Below are positions 1 to 12,561 of a stretch of DNA of 64,000 nt, in pieces. This stretch comes from Lateolabrax maculatus (taxonomy: Eukaryota; Chordata; Actinopteri; Acropomatiformes; Lateolabracidae), in NCBI GenBank assembly GCA_031216445.1, contig CM062202.1:20297501-20361500 (forward strand), written 5' to 3'. Every line of letters begins with the position of its first letter. Position 1 is the first letter of the stretch. A program made the translations under genes and the position numbers. A model generated the notes under the pieces. The model ran no database searches and was not told the DNA's origin. It was given only the letters and a program-made list of their open reading frames with translations.

Positions 1-22
1 ACGCAGTCTTTATTCCTTTCAG

Positions 23-1504
23 CCAAAGCAACAATTGTAAACCCCAAAAAAGGTCCAAGGATGCGGTCACTTTCAGCTTTCCATTCACTGATTGTGGCAC
101 TCAATCCTTGGTAAATGTTGGTAAATTTCCTCCCATCCAGAGTCTTCCGACAGGTCAGATGGTATTTTTGTGACTAAATACAACAGGTTTGATTGTGTCT
201 TGCAGATAGCAGATGGGATTATAACCTACTGGATCAACATTGAGGTGAAACAGCATCTGCAGAAAGGCTCTATATTTCGTGACGCTCCTTTCCAGTAAGA
301 AATTAAAATGTTCCACGTCTCTTGCTTTGTGAAGTAATGGACACAACCATTTCAATTTCCTTTTTTTCTTTTCCTTAGTTTTACAGTGCGTTGTAGCTTT
401 GCACTGGCTCAAATTACTCAGCTGGGCATCGAGGCTCCAGGAGAAAAATCTGAGTCCTTGGCAACACTGAAGAGCCGGGGAATACTGAGGACTCAAATGA
501 GGTTTGCCAAAGGTCAAGTTTATTTTTTTTGTTAATTTATTCCTAATTTTTACTTTATTGTCCATAAAAGTTATTCTTTCATAAATGTTTCTATACCATC
601 AGCATTTGTTAATACATGAAATGAAAATGAATCAAGTGCTTTTTCTTTGAAGGGCCAGTTAATGAAGCCCTCCATAATATTTCTTTTTTCTTAATCTTTT
701 ACCCACAGATTCCTCTTACAGGTCTTTCTATTCCTCTCGAGGCCCTCCAACAGTGGCTAAGCTTGGTCAACCTGTGTACGTGGAGGTTTTTGTTCCTAAA
801 CATGAGGACAAGGATTTGGGGCTGCTGCTGGAGAACTGCTGGGCGACACCGACTAAAAACCCACACGACCCACAAAGATGGAACCTGCTTGTTAAAGGGT
901 GAATTCACAAGAAATTATCAGGCATTTTTTTTCATTTTTGACCATTTTTATATAGAAAAGCTCATTTACATGTAGACATCTTCACCTGTACCAGATGTCC
1001 TTTCAGTGGTGATAGCCACAGAACTGTTGTGTTGCCAGTTGTCTCCAGTAAGGAGCTGAAGGATCCCTCTCTTCATAAATGGTTTGTGGTCATGCTGTTC
1101 TCATTTGTGAAGCCCCCAACACCTGAAAACCTGGTATGTTAGACAGAATTAAAAAAAAAAATAGATGTTATATGAATTGCTAGTATTTTGTAGCCTCTAT
1201 AATTTTTTTAAATAGGTGATGTTCTCCTACAGGTATATTTCCACTGTGATGTAGAGATCTGTAAAGGACCAGATTGCTCACAGTCCTGCAGCAATGGTAA
1301 GTGGAGCTGCAGCCTATTTATCCTTTTATGAACCTGACTTGGATTGTTGACTTACACACTTACTTGCATGTAACACTGTGAACGTCAGTCTCTGTTTTTC
1401 CATGCCTTTCAGGAAGACGTAAATTAAGAAGAATCACATCAGAGCCCAGACCGAGGATTCTTTACAGTGTAGCTTCTGGTGGACCTTTTCTGTATCTACT
1501 GTAA
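23..1504 (+). CDS. Zona pellucida (ZP1/ZP4-like) egg-coat protein, 3' part only
   Basis: This is a structural glycoprotein of the egg envelope; secreted ZP proteins polymerise through the ZP module. The 5' exons lie outside the window. Exons read are 23-120, 141-294, 379-512, 709-898, 995-1133, 1233-1296 and 1413-1504, all with GT-AG borders and matching phase. The first exon opens the ZP module (VTFSFPFTDCGT, the first conserved Cys). Later exons carry the ZP-C half (PVYVEVFVPKHED, LLENCWATP, GCPFSGDSHRT, YFHCDVEIC). A basic, furin-like site (GRRKLRR) lies about 20 residues before the stop. No transmembrane segment follows, as is usual for teleost ZP proteins. The Cys pattern and LLENCWATP-type motif favour the ZP1/ZP4 group over ZP3. 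The exact paralogue cannot be named by eye. Confidence 0.85.
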
Positions 1505-1505
1505 C

Positions 1506-1511
1506 AATAAA
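1506..1511 (+). terminator. Poly(A) signal AATAAA of the ZP gene
   Basis: AATAAA begins one base after the TAA stop codon, so the 3'UTR would be only about 20-30 nt. A second AATAAA-like motif lies near 1674 and could be an alternative. Confidence 0.6.
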
Positions 1512-2200
1512 AAGGACACCTAGAACTACTTCAAGTCATATTTGGAAGCAACTGTCCAAGATTTGTAATGACAATAAATCTATACCTAACTATAATGGCC
1601 TTTTTATAGGCAGATTTTACATCATTTAATTCTTGCAACTCAGCAATTTATTTTTTGTATCAAATTAACCTTGAATAAAAAGTGGCATTACCACTTGATA
1701 TTAAAATTGGTTTATTTTGGTCTTCTATATTTTGATGATAATATACAGTGTAAAACAGCTGCAGTATTTAACAAACTATTAAGGTTTTTTTGTTTTGTTT
1801 TTCACGACTTGTTTATTTTAGGAAGTTGTGCAAAAATGTGTACATGAATACGGTACAAATAGAAGATGTCATGGATGCTTTAATCTATCTGTGGATAATC
1901 AATATATTTTAGAATGTACCTTTGTTGGGCCTCAGATGAGATCATATAGGCCTAATGAATCTGATGATGGCTTTGGGCATATTTCACATCCACAAATATT
2001 AAGTGACTGGTTCTAAACCCTGCTTGCACTAGAGCAACTGTCAGTATTCTGATTTAATTTGATTCAATAGAATAAACAAACACAATGAACACATCGTACT
2101 TAAATGCTATTATGTTCTATTTGTATGATTATTTGGTGTTGACACATTTCTGTTTAAATCTTAATTTGAAAACGTCCAGCCAGACTTTTATTGTGGTGGA
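1512..2200. other. Intergenic spacer between the ZP gene and dhx40
   Basis: AT-rich spacer. The short open frames here show no family resemblance and no codon structure. I see no gene or repeat in it. Confidence 0.6.
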
Positions 2201-2204
2201 GGAA

Positions 2205-2240
2205 CTTGCGTCACGTGGCCACAACTCGACCAATAGAAAC
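2205..2240 (+). promoter_or_regulatory. Probable dhx40 promoter: GTCACGTG E-box plus CCAAT box
   Basis: A perfect CACGTG at 2212-2217, in the context GTCACGTGG (USF/MiT-type), is followed about 12 bp later by a forward CCAAT (GACCAATAG). Both lie about 200 bp upstream of the dhx40 start codon, in locally CpG-richer sequence with no TATA box. This is a motif-based call. Confidence 0.45.
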
Positions 2241-2445
2241 GCCGAAGGAGTTAGTTTGCGGAAGTAATTGAGCGAGCGTGTCGTCTTTTGAAACGATGGA
2301 AATAAATGTGAAAGAAGTTGCTTTTTTGTAAAGTTTACTTCGGTCTGTGGGTTACAAACACCAACTGAACCGTGTTCCGCGTGATTAACGTCAGTATTTC
2401 CTGTCGTCCGTCCGTCTGCTGGTGAAGCTCGTCAGAGTTGTCGCA

Positions 2446-5400
2446 ATGTCCAAATCAACGACATGGGACTCAAAAGAAAACGAGTCCAAACACCTGCCGA
2501 TCTATCAGCACAAAGCCGAGCTGATTCAGGCGGTTACAGGCAGCACTTTTCTGGTTGTCACCGGTGAGACTGGCAGCGGGAAAACCACACAACTCCCACA
2601 GTATCTGCATCAAGCAGGTGAGCTGTCAGGTGTCAGCGTGTTAGAGCAAAACTACAACGAGACAAGCGTTTAAATACAGCATCTAGATACACTTTAATGC
2701 AAAAGAAAGGCCTCTCCAGTGTGAATTATGTCCGGTTAGTGTACAAATGTGACCATTTGATCCAAAAGTGAACCACTTCCTCTTCTTTTCATGTAGGTTT
2801 TTGTAAAAATGGCAAAATTGGCATCACCCAGCCCCGCCGGGTGGCTGCCATCACAGTGGCCCAGAGGGTTGCCCAGGAGATGCAGTGCACTCTGGGTAAA
2901 GAGGTTGGCTACCAAGTACGCTTTGATGACTGCACATCCCAGGTGAGAGGCACCCACGACTTATCCCCTGCACAAAGTGGTCGTTGTAAATGTGTGATAA
3001 GGTGAAGATGTGACTGTGTTTGCGCCAGGGCACGGAGGTGAAGTACATGACGGATGGCTGCTTGCTCAGAGAGATCCTGGCAGATCCTGTTCTTTCTCAG
3101 TACAGTGTTGTAATCCTGGATGAAGTCCACGAACGCAGCCTCAACACAGTGAGTCAATATATATAATGACATATTAACATATATCATTTCTGCAGTATTG
3201 TTCCTCTTCCGGCCAGTCTTCCAAAGCACACGTTCAGTAAGTGTGTGTATGTGTTGCAGGATATTCTCCTGGGTTTACTGAAGAAACTCTTCTCCAAGGC
3301 CACCAAAGGCAGACCTTTCCCTTTGAAGGTGGTGGTGATGTCCGCCACCTTGGAAACGGACAAACTTTCAGCCTTTCTTGGTGACTGTCCCGTCTTTACC
3401 ATTCCTGGGAGGACTTTTCCCGTCACCTGCACATTTGGTTTTGCTGTAGGACCTAAAGACATAGAGAGCACTGGTTATATAAAAGAGGTACTGCGTTTCA
3501 GCTTTGAGTCAATGTTACAATTACTGATCGTTAAAATTTAGATATGTTGTTGTAGCTAGATGCATTTTGTTGGTATCCATTTAACCTTTTGCTCCTCAGG
3601 TCGTCAAAGTGGCCCTTGATGTGCACACCAGTGAAATGGCAGGGGATATTCTTGTGTTTCTGACAGGTAGGTCATAGTAATCAAGCCCTACGGTCACAGT
3701 ATATCTTAACCCTGACTTAATCTGCCACATTAACTCTCCATGTTTGACAGGTCAGTCAGAGATTGAGCGTGCCTGTGACTTGTTGTTTGAGAAGGCTGAG
3801 TCTATAGACTACCGCTACGATGTACAGGACCACACAGTGGAGGGCCTTCTCATTTTGCCCCTCTACGGATCCATGCCCACTGGTAAATACATCCTATTTA
3901 TTGTTAAGTAGATTCAAATTGTATCTTTTTCCAGATTAAGTCAGTTTTCTTTGAAAAGAAAACACAAATACTGAAAAAAATAAAATCATTTTTGTGATAG
4001 ATCAACAGAGGCAGATCTTTCAGCCTCCACCTTCAAGAATAAGGAAGTGTGTAGTGGCCACTAACATTGCAGCAACATCTCTCACCATCAATGGCATAAA
4101 GTGAGTGAGGCTTGTGTGTGTAATAGACATCATTCAAATGTTTCACGGACATCTCTGCAAAACATATCATCCAATTATTTTCCCATAAAGGTACATCATA
4201 GACAGTGGGTTTGTGAAGCAACTCAACCACAACTCAAGGGTGGGTTTGGATATCCTGGAGGTGGTGCCTATTTCAAAGTGAGTTTTTGAATAAATAACAT
4301 GTCATTTCAAACCTGCAAATAGGTTTATTCAAGTCATTTTCCTACTTACACCCATGCCATTAAGAGAGCTTGCCAACAGAGATTTGGACTTATTTTTTTG
4401 CTGGGGGGATTTTCTGTGATTAGGAGCGAGGCTCAGCAGAGAGCAGGTCGAGCTGGAAGAACCTCAGCTGGGAAATGCTTTCGAATCTACACCAAGGAAT
4501 TCTGGGAAAAGAGCATGCCTGAATATACAGTTCCTGAAATCCAGAGGACAAGTCTGACGGCAGTGGTGCTCACGCTCAAGTGCCTGGGTGTTCATGATGT
4601 CATTAGGTACACTGATACCCATTCTGTGTCTGTTTGCTTTCTTCTAGTTCGTTATATCTGTATGCTCGCTTTACCTTCTTTAGTAATGAGTTGTTTTCAT
4701 TTAAGGTTTCCTTATCTGGACCGTCCCGAGGAAAGGTTTATTCTCGAGGCGTTAAAACAGCTATACCAATTTGATGCCATTGACAGGTGAGCTGTTATAC
4801 CTATGCACTTGAATCAAGCTTTTGGTTTTCCCAGCATAGTAGTGGGTTTTGTAATTCTTATTTGTCTGATGTGTGTGTGTGTCCATGGGCTGTAGGAGAG
4901 GTAAAGTGACCCGGCTGGGGGAGCTGATGGTGGAGTTCCCCTTGCACCCAGGCCTCACGAGGGCCGTGCTCAAAGCCGCCTCGCTCGGCTGTCAGGACCT
5001 GCTGCTCCCTGTGGCCGCCATGCTGTCTGTGGAGAACATTTTCATCAGGCCAGGTCAGCAACTTGGCTTTAAAACAGTACAAAAAGCATGTGCTCAAATA
5101 AAACCTTACCCTGCAGCCAAAAAAAAATAAACACCTGTGTTACGTATAATCTTTAGGTTATATTAAAGGAATCATCTAGTAGCAGAGATACTAAACCTGT
5201 CCCTTGAAAGCCAAGAAGCATTGAAATGTAGTGTGAATATTTGAACATGGAGTTGACATAGTTTTAACTCATCTCTTCCTTCATGTAGGCCACCCTGAGA
5301 ATCAGAAAGAGGCAGATAAAAAGCACAGAGCGCTGGCCACCAAGAGTGGCAGCATGAACGACTTTGCCACACTCCTGAGTGTGTTTCAGTTGTGTAAATC

Positions 5401-6782
5401 CAGGTAAAGAACTTCACCGATTAATGCTACCAGATGCATCCATATTATTTCTATTTGTTTGGACAAAGAAATGTCAGTGTGAGTCCATCACTCACCCTCT
5501 ATTCTAGGCTTTATCCTGCAGGATTCTTTTATCACAACTATCACAAGTATGAGCCTTTCTCTTGCATTCTGCAGTGACAGACCCTCAGCGTGGTGTAAAG
5601 ATAATTGGATCCACTGGAGGGCGCTGAAGTCAGCCTTTAGTGTGGAGACTCAGCTGCGAGAGATCCTCCTCCGCCTCCAACAGGTACAGCAGTTTACAGA
5701 GCTCATTTTCACATCACTGACTGAAGCTTTGCAGATTACTGTGGTCAGATGTCCAGCTCTGTCATTTATTAATTAGTTTGCCAACACGCTGCTGTAATCA
5801 TTCACTTGTGTGTGATTCATTTTTTCTTGTGCACACACCCTCTTTCCTTTCAGAAAAGAGACTTCCCTGTAGAAACTTTTGATGGCAATAAGAGTGAACT
5901 CTTCAGACGATGCCTGTGCACAGGATACTTCACCAACGTTGCCAGAAGGTATCACCATGGTTCATTTAAAAATATCCATATTTAACTCTCTGTATGGATT
6001 ATTTTATTATTTCTTAGTAATGTGAACCTTTTGGCGGTTGTAAATAATTGTTCAGTTAATTTGTGTCCATCCCTCGCAGGTCTGTTGGAAAGGTGTTTTG
6101 CACAATGGATGGCCATGGATCCATGGTTCATATTCATCCATCATCATCGGTAAATGTGTTGTTGATCTTGATAAATAAAATATTTTTTTTCATAGAAAAC
6201 ACATTACGTTTGGAACCAAAACTGTGATGCTCCTTCTCTGATTTCTCCTTCGATCATGCTTCCTTGTAGCTGTTTGACCAGGAGCCTGAGCTGAACTGGA
6301 TCATCTTCCACGATGTGCTGGTGACCTCACGGGTGTACATCAGGACCGTGTGTCCTATTCGATATGACTGGGTGAAGGACTTATTACCTAAACTCCATGA
6401 GGTGGATGTCTATGAACTGAGCAGTGTGGCAAGAGAAGAAGTGACTGATGAGGAAATGATAAAATGGGAGACCAAGGAAGCAGCCAAAAGACAACCAGGT
6501 TTTCAAAATAATTAATAAGATGTTTATTTGGGAGTTGTGAGAATTGTGAGTCCACCTAAAGCAGAAGGCCATTTTGCCATGAAGATCTTAATTGTTTTAC
6601 ATGGTGAATGAAGTTCAAACATGGATAACAAACACAAAAATCACATTGTTCTTTTTTCAGAGGTTTCTACTGAGGATGTCATGAAGAAGCTGGAGAAGCG
6701 AAACAACGAAACCACTCTCAGTGACGCCCGTGCTCGCTACCTGCAACGAAAGCAGCAAAGGCAACAAAGTAAAGCTCTCTAA
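2446..6782 (+). CDS. dhx40: DEAH-box RNA helicase DHX40
   Basis: An SF2 DEAH/RHA-family ATP-dependent RNA helicase; the family works in RNA remodelling and the exact role of DHX40 is poorly known. There are 17 exons: 2446-2617, 2797-2942, 3029-3148, 3260-3487, 3600-3666, 3751-3882, 4001-4100, 4191-4277, 4424-4606, 4706-4786, 4896-5053, 5289-5403, 5575-5683, 5854-5948, 6080-6149, 6270-6498 and 6661-6782. They sum to 737 codons; the human protein is about 780, mainly through a longer N-terminus. Motif I GETGSGKTT is at residues 40-48, motif II reads DEVH (137-140) instead of DEAH, motif III SAT is at 174-176, and motif VI is QQRAGRAGR. The ratchet/OB-fold region and the C-terminal ARARYLQRKQQRQQ tail match DHX40. 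The start is the first ATG after the promoter elements. Confidence 0.93.
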
Positions 6783-6846
6783 CAGAGAGGAAATGATCAC
6801 GCTCTGTATCACAAAGGAGCATTTTCTTTGGAAATGATATCTGAAT

Positions 6847-6852
6847 AATAAA
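6847..6852 (+). terminator. Poly(A) signal AATAAA of dhx40
   Basis: AATAAA lies 65 bp after the dhx40 stop. The akt2 leader begins only about 150-200 bp further on, so the two genes are tightly tandem. Confidence 0.7.
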
Positions 6853-7004
6853 CATTTTATACATTAATAACATTGCCTCTTTCTTTTTTAATCCCTCCAC
6901 TTTACACACAGTTCTTGCAGTAGTTAATAAGTCTTTGACAAGGTTTACATTTAAAGAAAATTGCTCCATAACAGTGAGCAGATTGAAAAGAAAACTATTG
7001 GTTT

Positions 7005-7635
7005 AAATAGGAGGCGGGAACAGTGTGCGAAGACACACATTTTGCGACATTTTACGAGACTTCTTCGAAAGTTTTCCTTTTGCGCTGCACATCTCCGGGA
7101 GAGAAGCACCGTGCAGCAGCCGGGGTGAGGCTGAGGTCACAGCACAGTACTGGATGTACTTTCACACCGGCCGCTCAGGTGCAGTGGACCCTCTCTGGCC
7201 TCGTACGTCACTTCCGCTGGTGTGCGTCCGCTTCACCGTCTGCTGCCTGGGACCGGACGACGGACACGCAGAGCCAGGCGACCCGAGCGCACCGACACCC
7301 CGCCGGCAGCCTGCTACACCTCCCCGGGACCTGGACGTCACCCGTCGCGTTCAACGCAATCCCAAAGACTTGGACTTTTTTTTTTTTTTTTTAATCCGTC
7401 GCCGAGTCTCTGCAGCAGCAGCAGCAGCAGCAGCAGACCGAGCACGCCGCCGCCGCCGCCGCCGCTGTTGTTGTGAGAGAAGAAAAGCAGCTCGGCGAGC
7501 AGGACGCGGCTGTGTGATCATTGACAGAGCTCAGTACACACACGCCGAGAGGGATCCGCCGGTGGCAGCTGTGAGCAAGGGGGACCTCCGAGAAACCGAC
7601 AGCCGGAGGAGGGGGGTTCAGTCGCTGAAGTCGAG
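7005..7635 (+). promoter_or_regulatory. akt2: akt2 CpG-rich promoter and 5'UTR leader exon
   Basis: A GC box-like GGAGGCGGGA occurs near 7010, followed by about 600 bp of CpG-dense DNA that ends in a good donor (CGAG|GTAAGA, donor GT at 7636). The leader contains a (CAG)8-like tract near 7410-7438 and a (CCG) tract near 7447-7465. The transcription start is not determined. The open frames through it lack an ATG start and are probably composition effects. From 7636 to about 9456 is intron 1, with no further gene seen. Confidence 0.6.
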
Positions 7636-9456
7636 GTAAGAGAAGCCGGGGTGATGAGGAGGATGATGAGGAGGAGGAGGAGGAGGTGGAGGAGGACTAG
7701 CGCTGAGCTGCTAACTCACATGCTAACTAGCTGCTAGCCCGGGAGCCGTGTTGGACAGCCGCCCGGTGCCGGTCCTGGTCCCGGTCCCGGTCCCGGTGTC
7801 GTGTGGCGGTTGTGCCCGCGGCTGGCCGACAGAAAGGCCCGGCTGTCTGTGGCTGAAGTGTCGGAGCGACTTGTTTCCTGTTGAGCTGCTCCGTCGCAGC
7901 GGCTCGACCTGTGCTGGACTTTGCCTCGGCCGCACTGAGAGGATGTGTGTGTTCACGCTGACGCTCATTAAACCTGGCTGTCTAACTGAGAGGCCGAGTG
8001 TCGCCTTTTAAAGACCCCTTCATCATTTCCCCAAGTGGTGCTACAAGTTAACCGTGACGCCTGGTCGGAGGTTATTATGGGTCATGTGTTTGTAAAGTGT
8101 ACTGCACTCTTACCTGGTGTGGAAACGATGTACAGTGAAAAGTTGCTGTGCCTCATTTCTGTGATCTCAAAAGATCTGCCACTGTTACCCAAATTCAAAT
8201 CAGCAGGTTGTGCAGCTGTGGACAACTCTGATGGCCATTTAAAAATAAAAATAGCCTTATCTGGTTTTTATCTTTGTAAACAAAGCAGTTCAAACAGTCT
8301 TTGTGCTCCGGTGACTGTAGGCACCGTAACATATTCAGCCCCATCACTTTCACTGAAATGCTGTGAAATTCTGCTAAACCTATTATCTAACATAAGCTGT
8401 TGATTCAGGGCTGACCCTGGATGACCAAGGCCTCTCCACAAACATTCAGCTTGAGCTGTGGGAGGCTGTTCACATCTGACAATACACAAGCTTTGCAGCC
8501 ATTTTGCTAATTGTTAGATCAGTGGCATATTCCCCGGCATCACTGCACTAGAGCTACAGTACCTACCACGTTTAGGTGCATCGTGGCAGCGAAGCACTTG
8601 GGTTTGTCAGGGACAGTTGCATGAGACGGCGGCGGTGTCTGGAGCTTCAGTATCTAGCTCGTGGTCATGATAGTCATTCTGCTAGTCCCATCTTGGATGT
8701 CACTGTCATCAGTGTCAGATGGTAAGATATGAGTCGGGGAGCTGATGTGCAGATTTCAGCAGTTTCCTTTGTTGTGGAGTTGTGTTTCAAGTCAACAGGG
8801 TGGCTCAGAAGGTGAGGAATTTATTCAAGCGCGGTGCTGTGGCGACAACAGTCAGATAGGCATCAAGAGCAATACACAGAAAGTTTCCTTTGTTTTGAGA
8901 AATCAGTTTCACTTTATGTCTTACCCTGCACCTTCCTGGCTGTAGCTTTACTTGCTTTAGGCCCCGTGTCTTTTCACATTTATTTTTCAGTGCTCGTCTA
9001 CATCCAAAAAGGCAAGTGAGTGTAAAAAAAGTATTACTCAAGGCTATGTTTTTATTCAAAGTGAGGTATTGAATTGTAGTGTAGTCGGACGTCACACAGC
9101 TAAGTCAGCTGAGTTTGTTTTTTTAACAGCATTTTTAACAAAGAGTTACACATGAGTCAGTGTTGATGTTCTATGCGAGTTCTTGTTATGTGTTAAGGCT
9201 GCGATGAGCAATGTTTTTCTATTTTATGAGCAGTCCGACACTCATTGAGTATTCTGCATTAACAGTATTTTGTTTCTGTTCTTTTCCTCCAGGTATTACA
9301 TTATTTCGGTGTTTTTTATTTTTATTTTTTTATTTTATCATCTATCTGAGCCACTGCCAGGCACTTGACCAATCGGAACAGTTTGCACAAGTTCCACCGA
9401 CTTTTCTGCAGCTCCCCACCCCCCCCTCCCCAACGCAGAGAGTCTTCTGCCCCAGC

Positions 9457-12400
9457 ATGAATGAAGTCAGTGTTGTGAGAGAGGGATGGCTCCACAAGAG
9501 AGGTAAGGGGGCCCCTTGTGTTCACCGTCCATCATCTGAGTCTACATTGAAGTGATTGTCCATGTCAAAATCTATATTTTGAGTATTAAATACTCCCTGT
9601 TTAGGCTTTAAGGTATCTGTCAAGTTTGTAGTTTCCTCCTTAATGGAGACCAGCTGTGCTCAGCTTAATTCAGTCACTTACTGGGGATTCACACAGTACT
9701 GATAGCCATCCTCACCTGTCTGTTTTCCAGGTGAATACATTAAAACATGGCGGCCTCGTTACTTCATCTTAAAGAGCGACGGCTCCTTCATCGGCTACAA
9801 AGAGAAGCCTGAGGTGGCCAGTGACCACAGCCTCCCACCACTCAACAACTTCTCTGTCGCAGGTCCGTTTTTTCCCTCCTGGCTAGTGAATTTCAATAAG
9901 TGCCAGATTAAACTCTGAGCAGTGTTTTTATGTTTTGTTGTCAGTGCCTTCAGCTCTTCAGTGTTAGCTGATGTGTCTATGCCTTGTAGAATGCCAGCTG
10001 ATGAAGACAGAGCGCCCCCGGCCCAACACATTTGTCATTCGTTGCCTGCAATGGACCTCCGTTATTGAGCGCACCTTCCACGTAGACAGCAACGAGGAGA
10101 GGTAAAAAACATTCATTCCAAGGGTTTTATTTAAGTCATAGTTTTTGTCTCTTTGGCAGAAAAAGCCTTAGTCAAAATGCTGCAGTGCTGTCTATAGTGG
10201 GCTTAGGCCAGTACATCTGAAAATTTAATTTACATGTGAATACAACGTCTGTCCACACTTCAGAACATTTCTGAAAAGTTTTCTGTCTACACTCAAACAC
10301 CAGAACAATGTGAAAATACCTAAATTCTTCCTCCTCAAACTAAACAACAAATCTGGGACAGATGGACTGGTTACTCTGCTGAGTCTCAGCTCAGTAAAGC
10401 TCTCTTCGGTTTCCCCCTGCTACCCATCATCAATTGCAGTCTTTCAGAATAGTCAAACTCCATAGTTAGTTGATCTCACTGACATGTTTTCCTTTTGTCA
10501 GACAACTGACAGCTGACATTTAAGTAAAAAGTGAAGTGATCAAAGCTGATACGAGCCAAGGCAAACCGATCTTTTTGCACTGAATCACCATTCAAATCAT
10601 GTGTCACGTGATTGATCATAAACATAAATACAGGTTAACAATAACACCTGAAAATTTATTCAGATTTATCAACATTGGGAAGAATTTGTGGGTATGTGAG
10701 ACACTGGCTTAGTGTGAATTGAAGGCCACAATGAAAATGAAAAAATGCACTTTCAGATTTAGCCAGTTTATTGTGGACATAGACTCAGGTCAGAGCTTTC
10801 TGTCTCTATGGCAGATTAGAATGGATATGACAGAAGTATTGACAGTGCTGTCAAAATTGTTTAACGAGATGAACTCGACATATCACCAACCCAAATTATT
10901 GCTGTAAAGAAATAAGTTTTAGTGTGTCGAGTTTGAATGACCAAGTCTTGCTCTAAAGTAAGGACAGAAAGACACAAGGAACATAATTTTCATCAAACCT
11001 AGAGGGCCTAAATGGGCCATTGTTCATTACAGGCAGTGAAATCCGTTTTAGTTCGCAAGAGCAAGAAAGACCATCAAGCTCGAAATAGAATTCAGTGCCA
11101 GATTAAACCTGATTATTCACCCCTAACCCAAGCAATCGTCATTGAGTTTTGTTTACATCGGCTCTGCCAAGTACCAAATCCCAGCAGCCCCCCAGATTAT
11201 CCTTTACCTTCTGAACTGCTTGATGGACTACTGTTTTTCCTTTTAAGATTAATATTTGGCACAACATCGATGCCATCTGTCTGAATACAAAGAGATATAA
11301 AATATACAATAAATATATATTATATACAAAATAAATAAATAAATAAAACCACAACTTGTATCTCAAAGCAAAATTATCTGCCAATTCAAATTTATAATAG
11401 ATTCATACTAATGGAGACATGGCTTTGGCTACATCTCATAAGGGCAATGTGTGTTTTCATCTGGGTCAGGGAGGAATGGATGCGGTCGATCCAGGCTGTG
11501 GCAAATAGCCTGAAGAGTCAGCACCAGGATGAGGAGCCCATGGAGATCAAATTTGGCTCACCAAGTGACAGCAGCGGCACAGAGGAGATGGAGATTGCTG
11601 TGTCCAAATCCCGCACAAAAGTGGTCAGTATTTGCACAAGCAGTGCCTGGCAGCTGAGTGTTTGCTGTGTTTGTCCAGCTAAGCTCATCTTTATTGAGCA
11701 AGTTCAAACTTTAAGCCTCTTTCTCAAAGCCTTTTTGGTGAAGCAACCTTAAAATGAGTGGAGGGTAACATTCAAGTATATATTTTGTCTAGTTCACTTT
11801 AAGTGATTTTAGATGGCTCTGGTTTTACAGGCTTAGTTTGTATGTTGACTGCTCCGATACATCTGTCACCATATATCTACAATCTTCTTTTTGTTTTTTC
11901 AGTTTGAGTCCACTTCCTTGCTGCTGTTTCTCAAGTGTTAGTTTAAAGGCACAGTTCTGTAATTTGATGGGAATTATTTATAGCTTATAATAGTCATTTC
12001 ATGTCTCAAATGTATGAGAGATTTATATGCGTGTTAGAGTACATCATAGGTGCAACCTATAGCCTCTTTCAGCAATCAGCGTTGGGGACAGTACAATAGG
12101 TAGTTGTTATTATGTAATAACAAAATTTAAACCAAGGTCATCATCAAAACTCACAGATGTGACATTCATGGTGTCTTTAAGCTCACTCTAGTGTGATTGC
12201 ACCAGCAGATGTATGCATCTTTATCATGGCTGATCTTTTGCTATTGTTACTACAGACCATGAGTGACTTTGACTACCTGAAGCTGCTGGGGAAAGGGACG
12301 TTTGGTAAAGTGATCCTGGTGAAGGAGAAGGCCACAGGGATGTACTACGCCATGAAAATCCTCAGAAAAGAAGTCATCATTGCTAAAGTTAGTGCTAATC

Positions 12401-12477
12401 ACATCACAGTGAAATCTTGACTTTAAATTGTTTTGCTATCTATTAGTATGTGGTCCTGCTTTCATTGCATGTACCAA

Positions 12478-12561
<84 letters not shown>

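Noticed and set aside
155..565. 136-codon minus-strand open frame
   Set aside because: It is exactly antisense to two ZP exons and an intron and crosses their splice sites, so it is a shadow.
7025..7639. 204-codon open frame through the akt2 leader
   Set aside because: It lacks an ATG start, runs through triplet repeats and a T run, and is GC-driven. It is better explained as 5'UTR.
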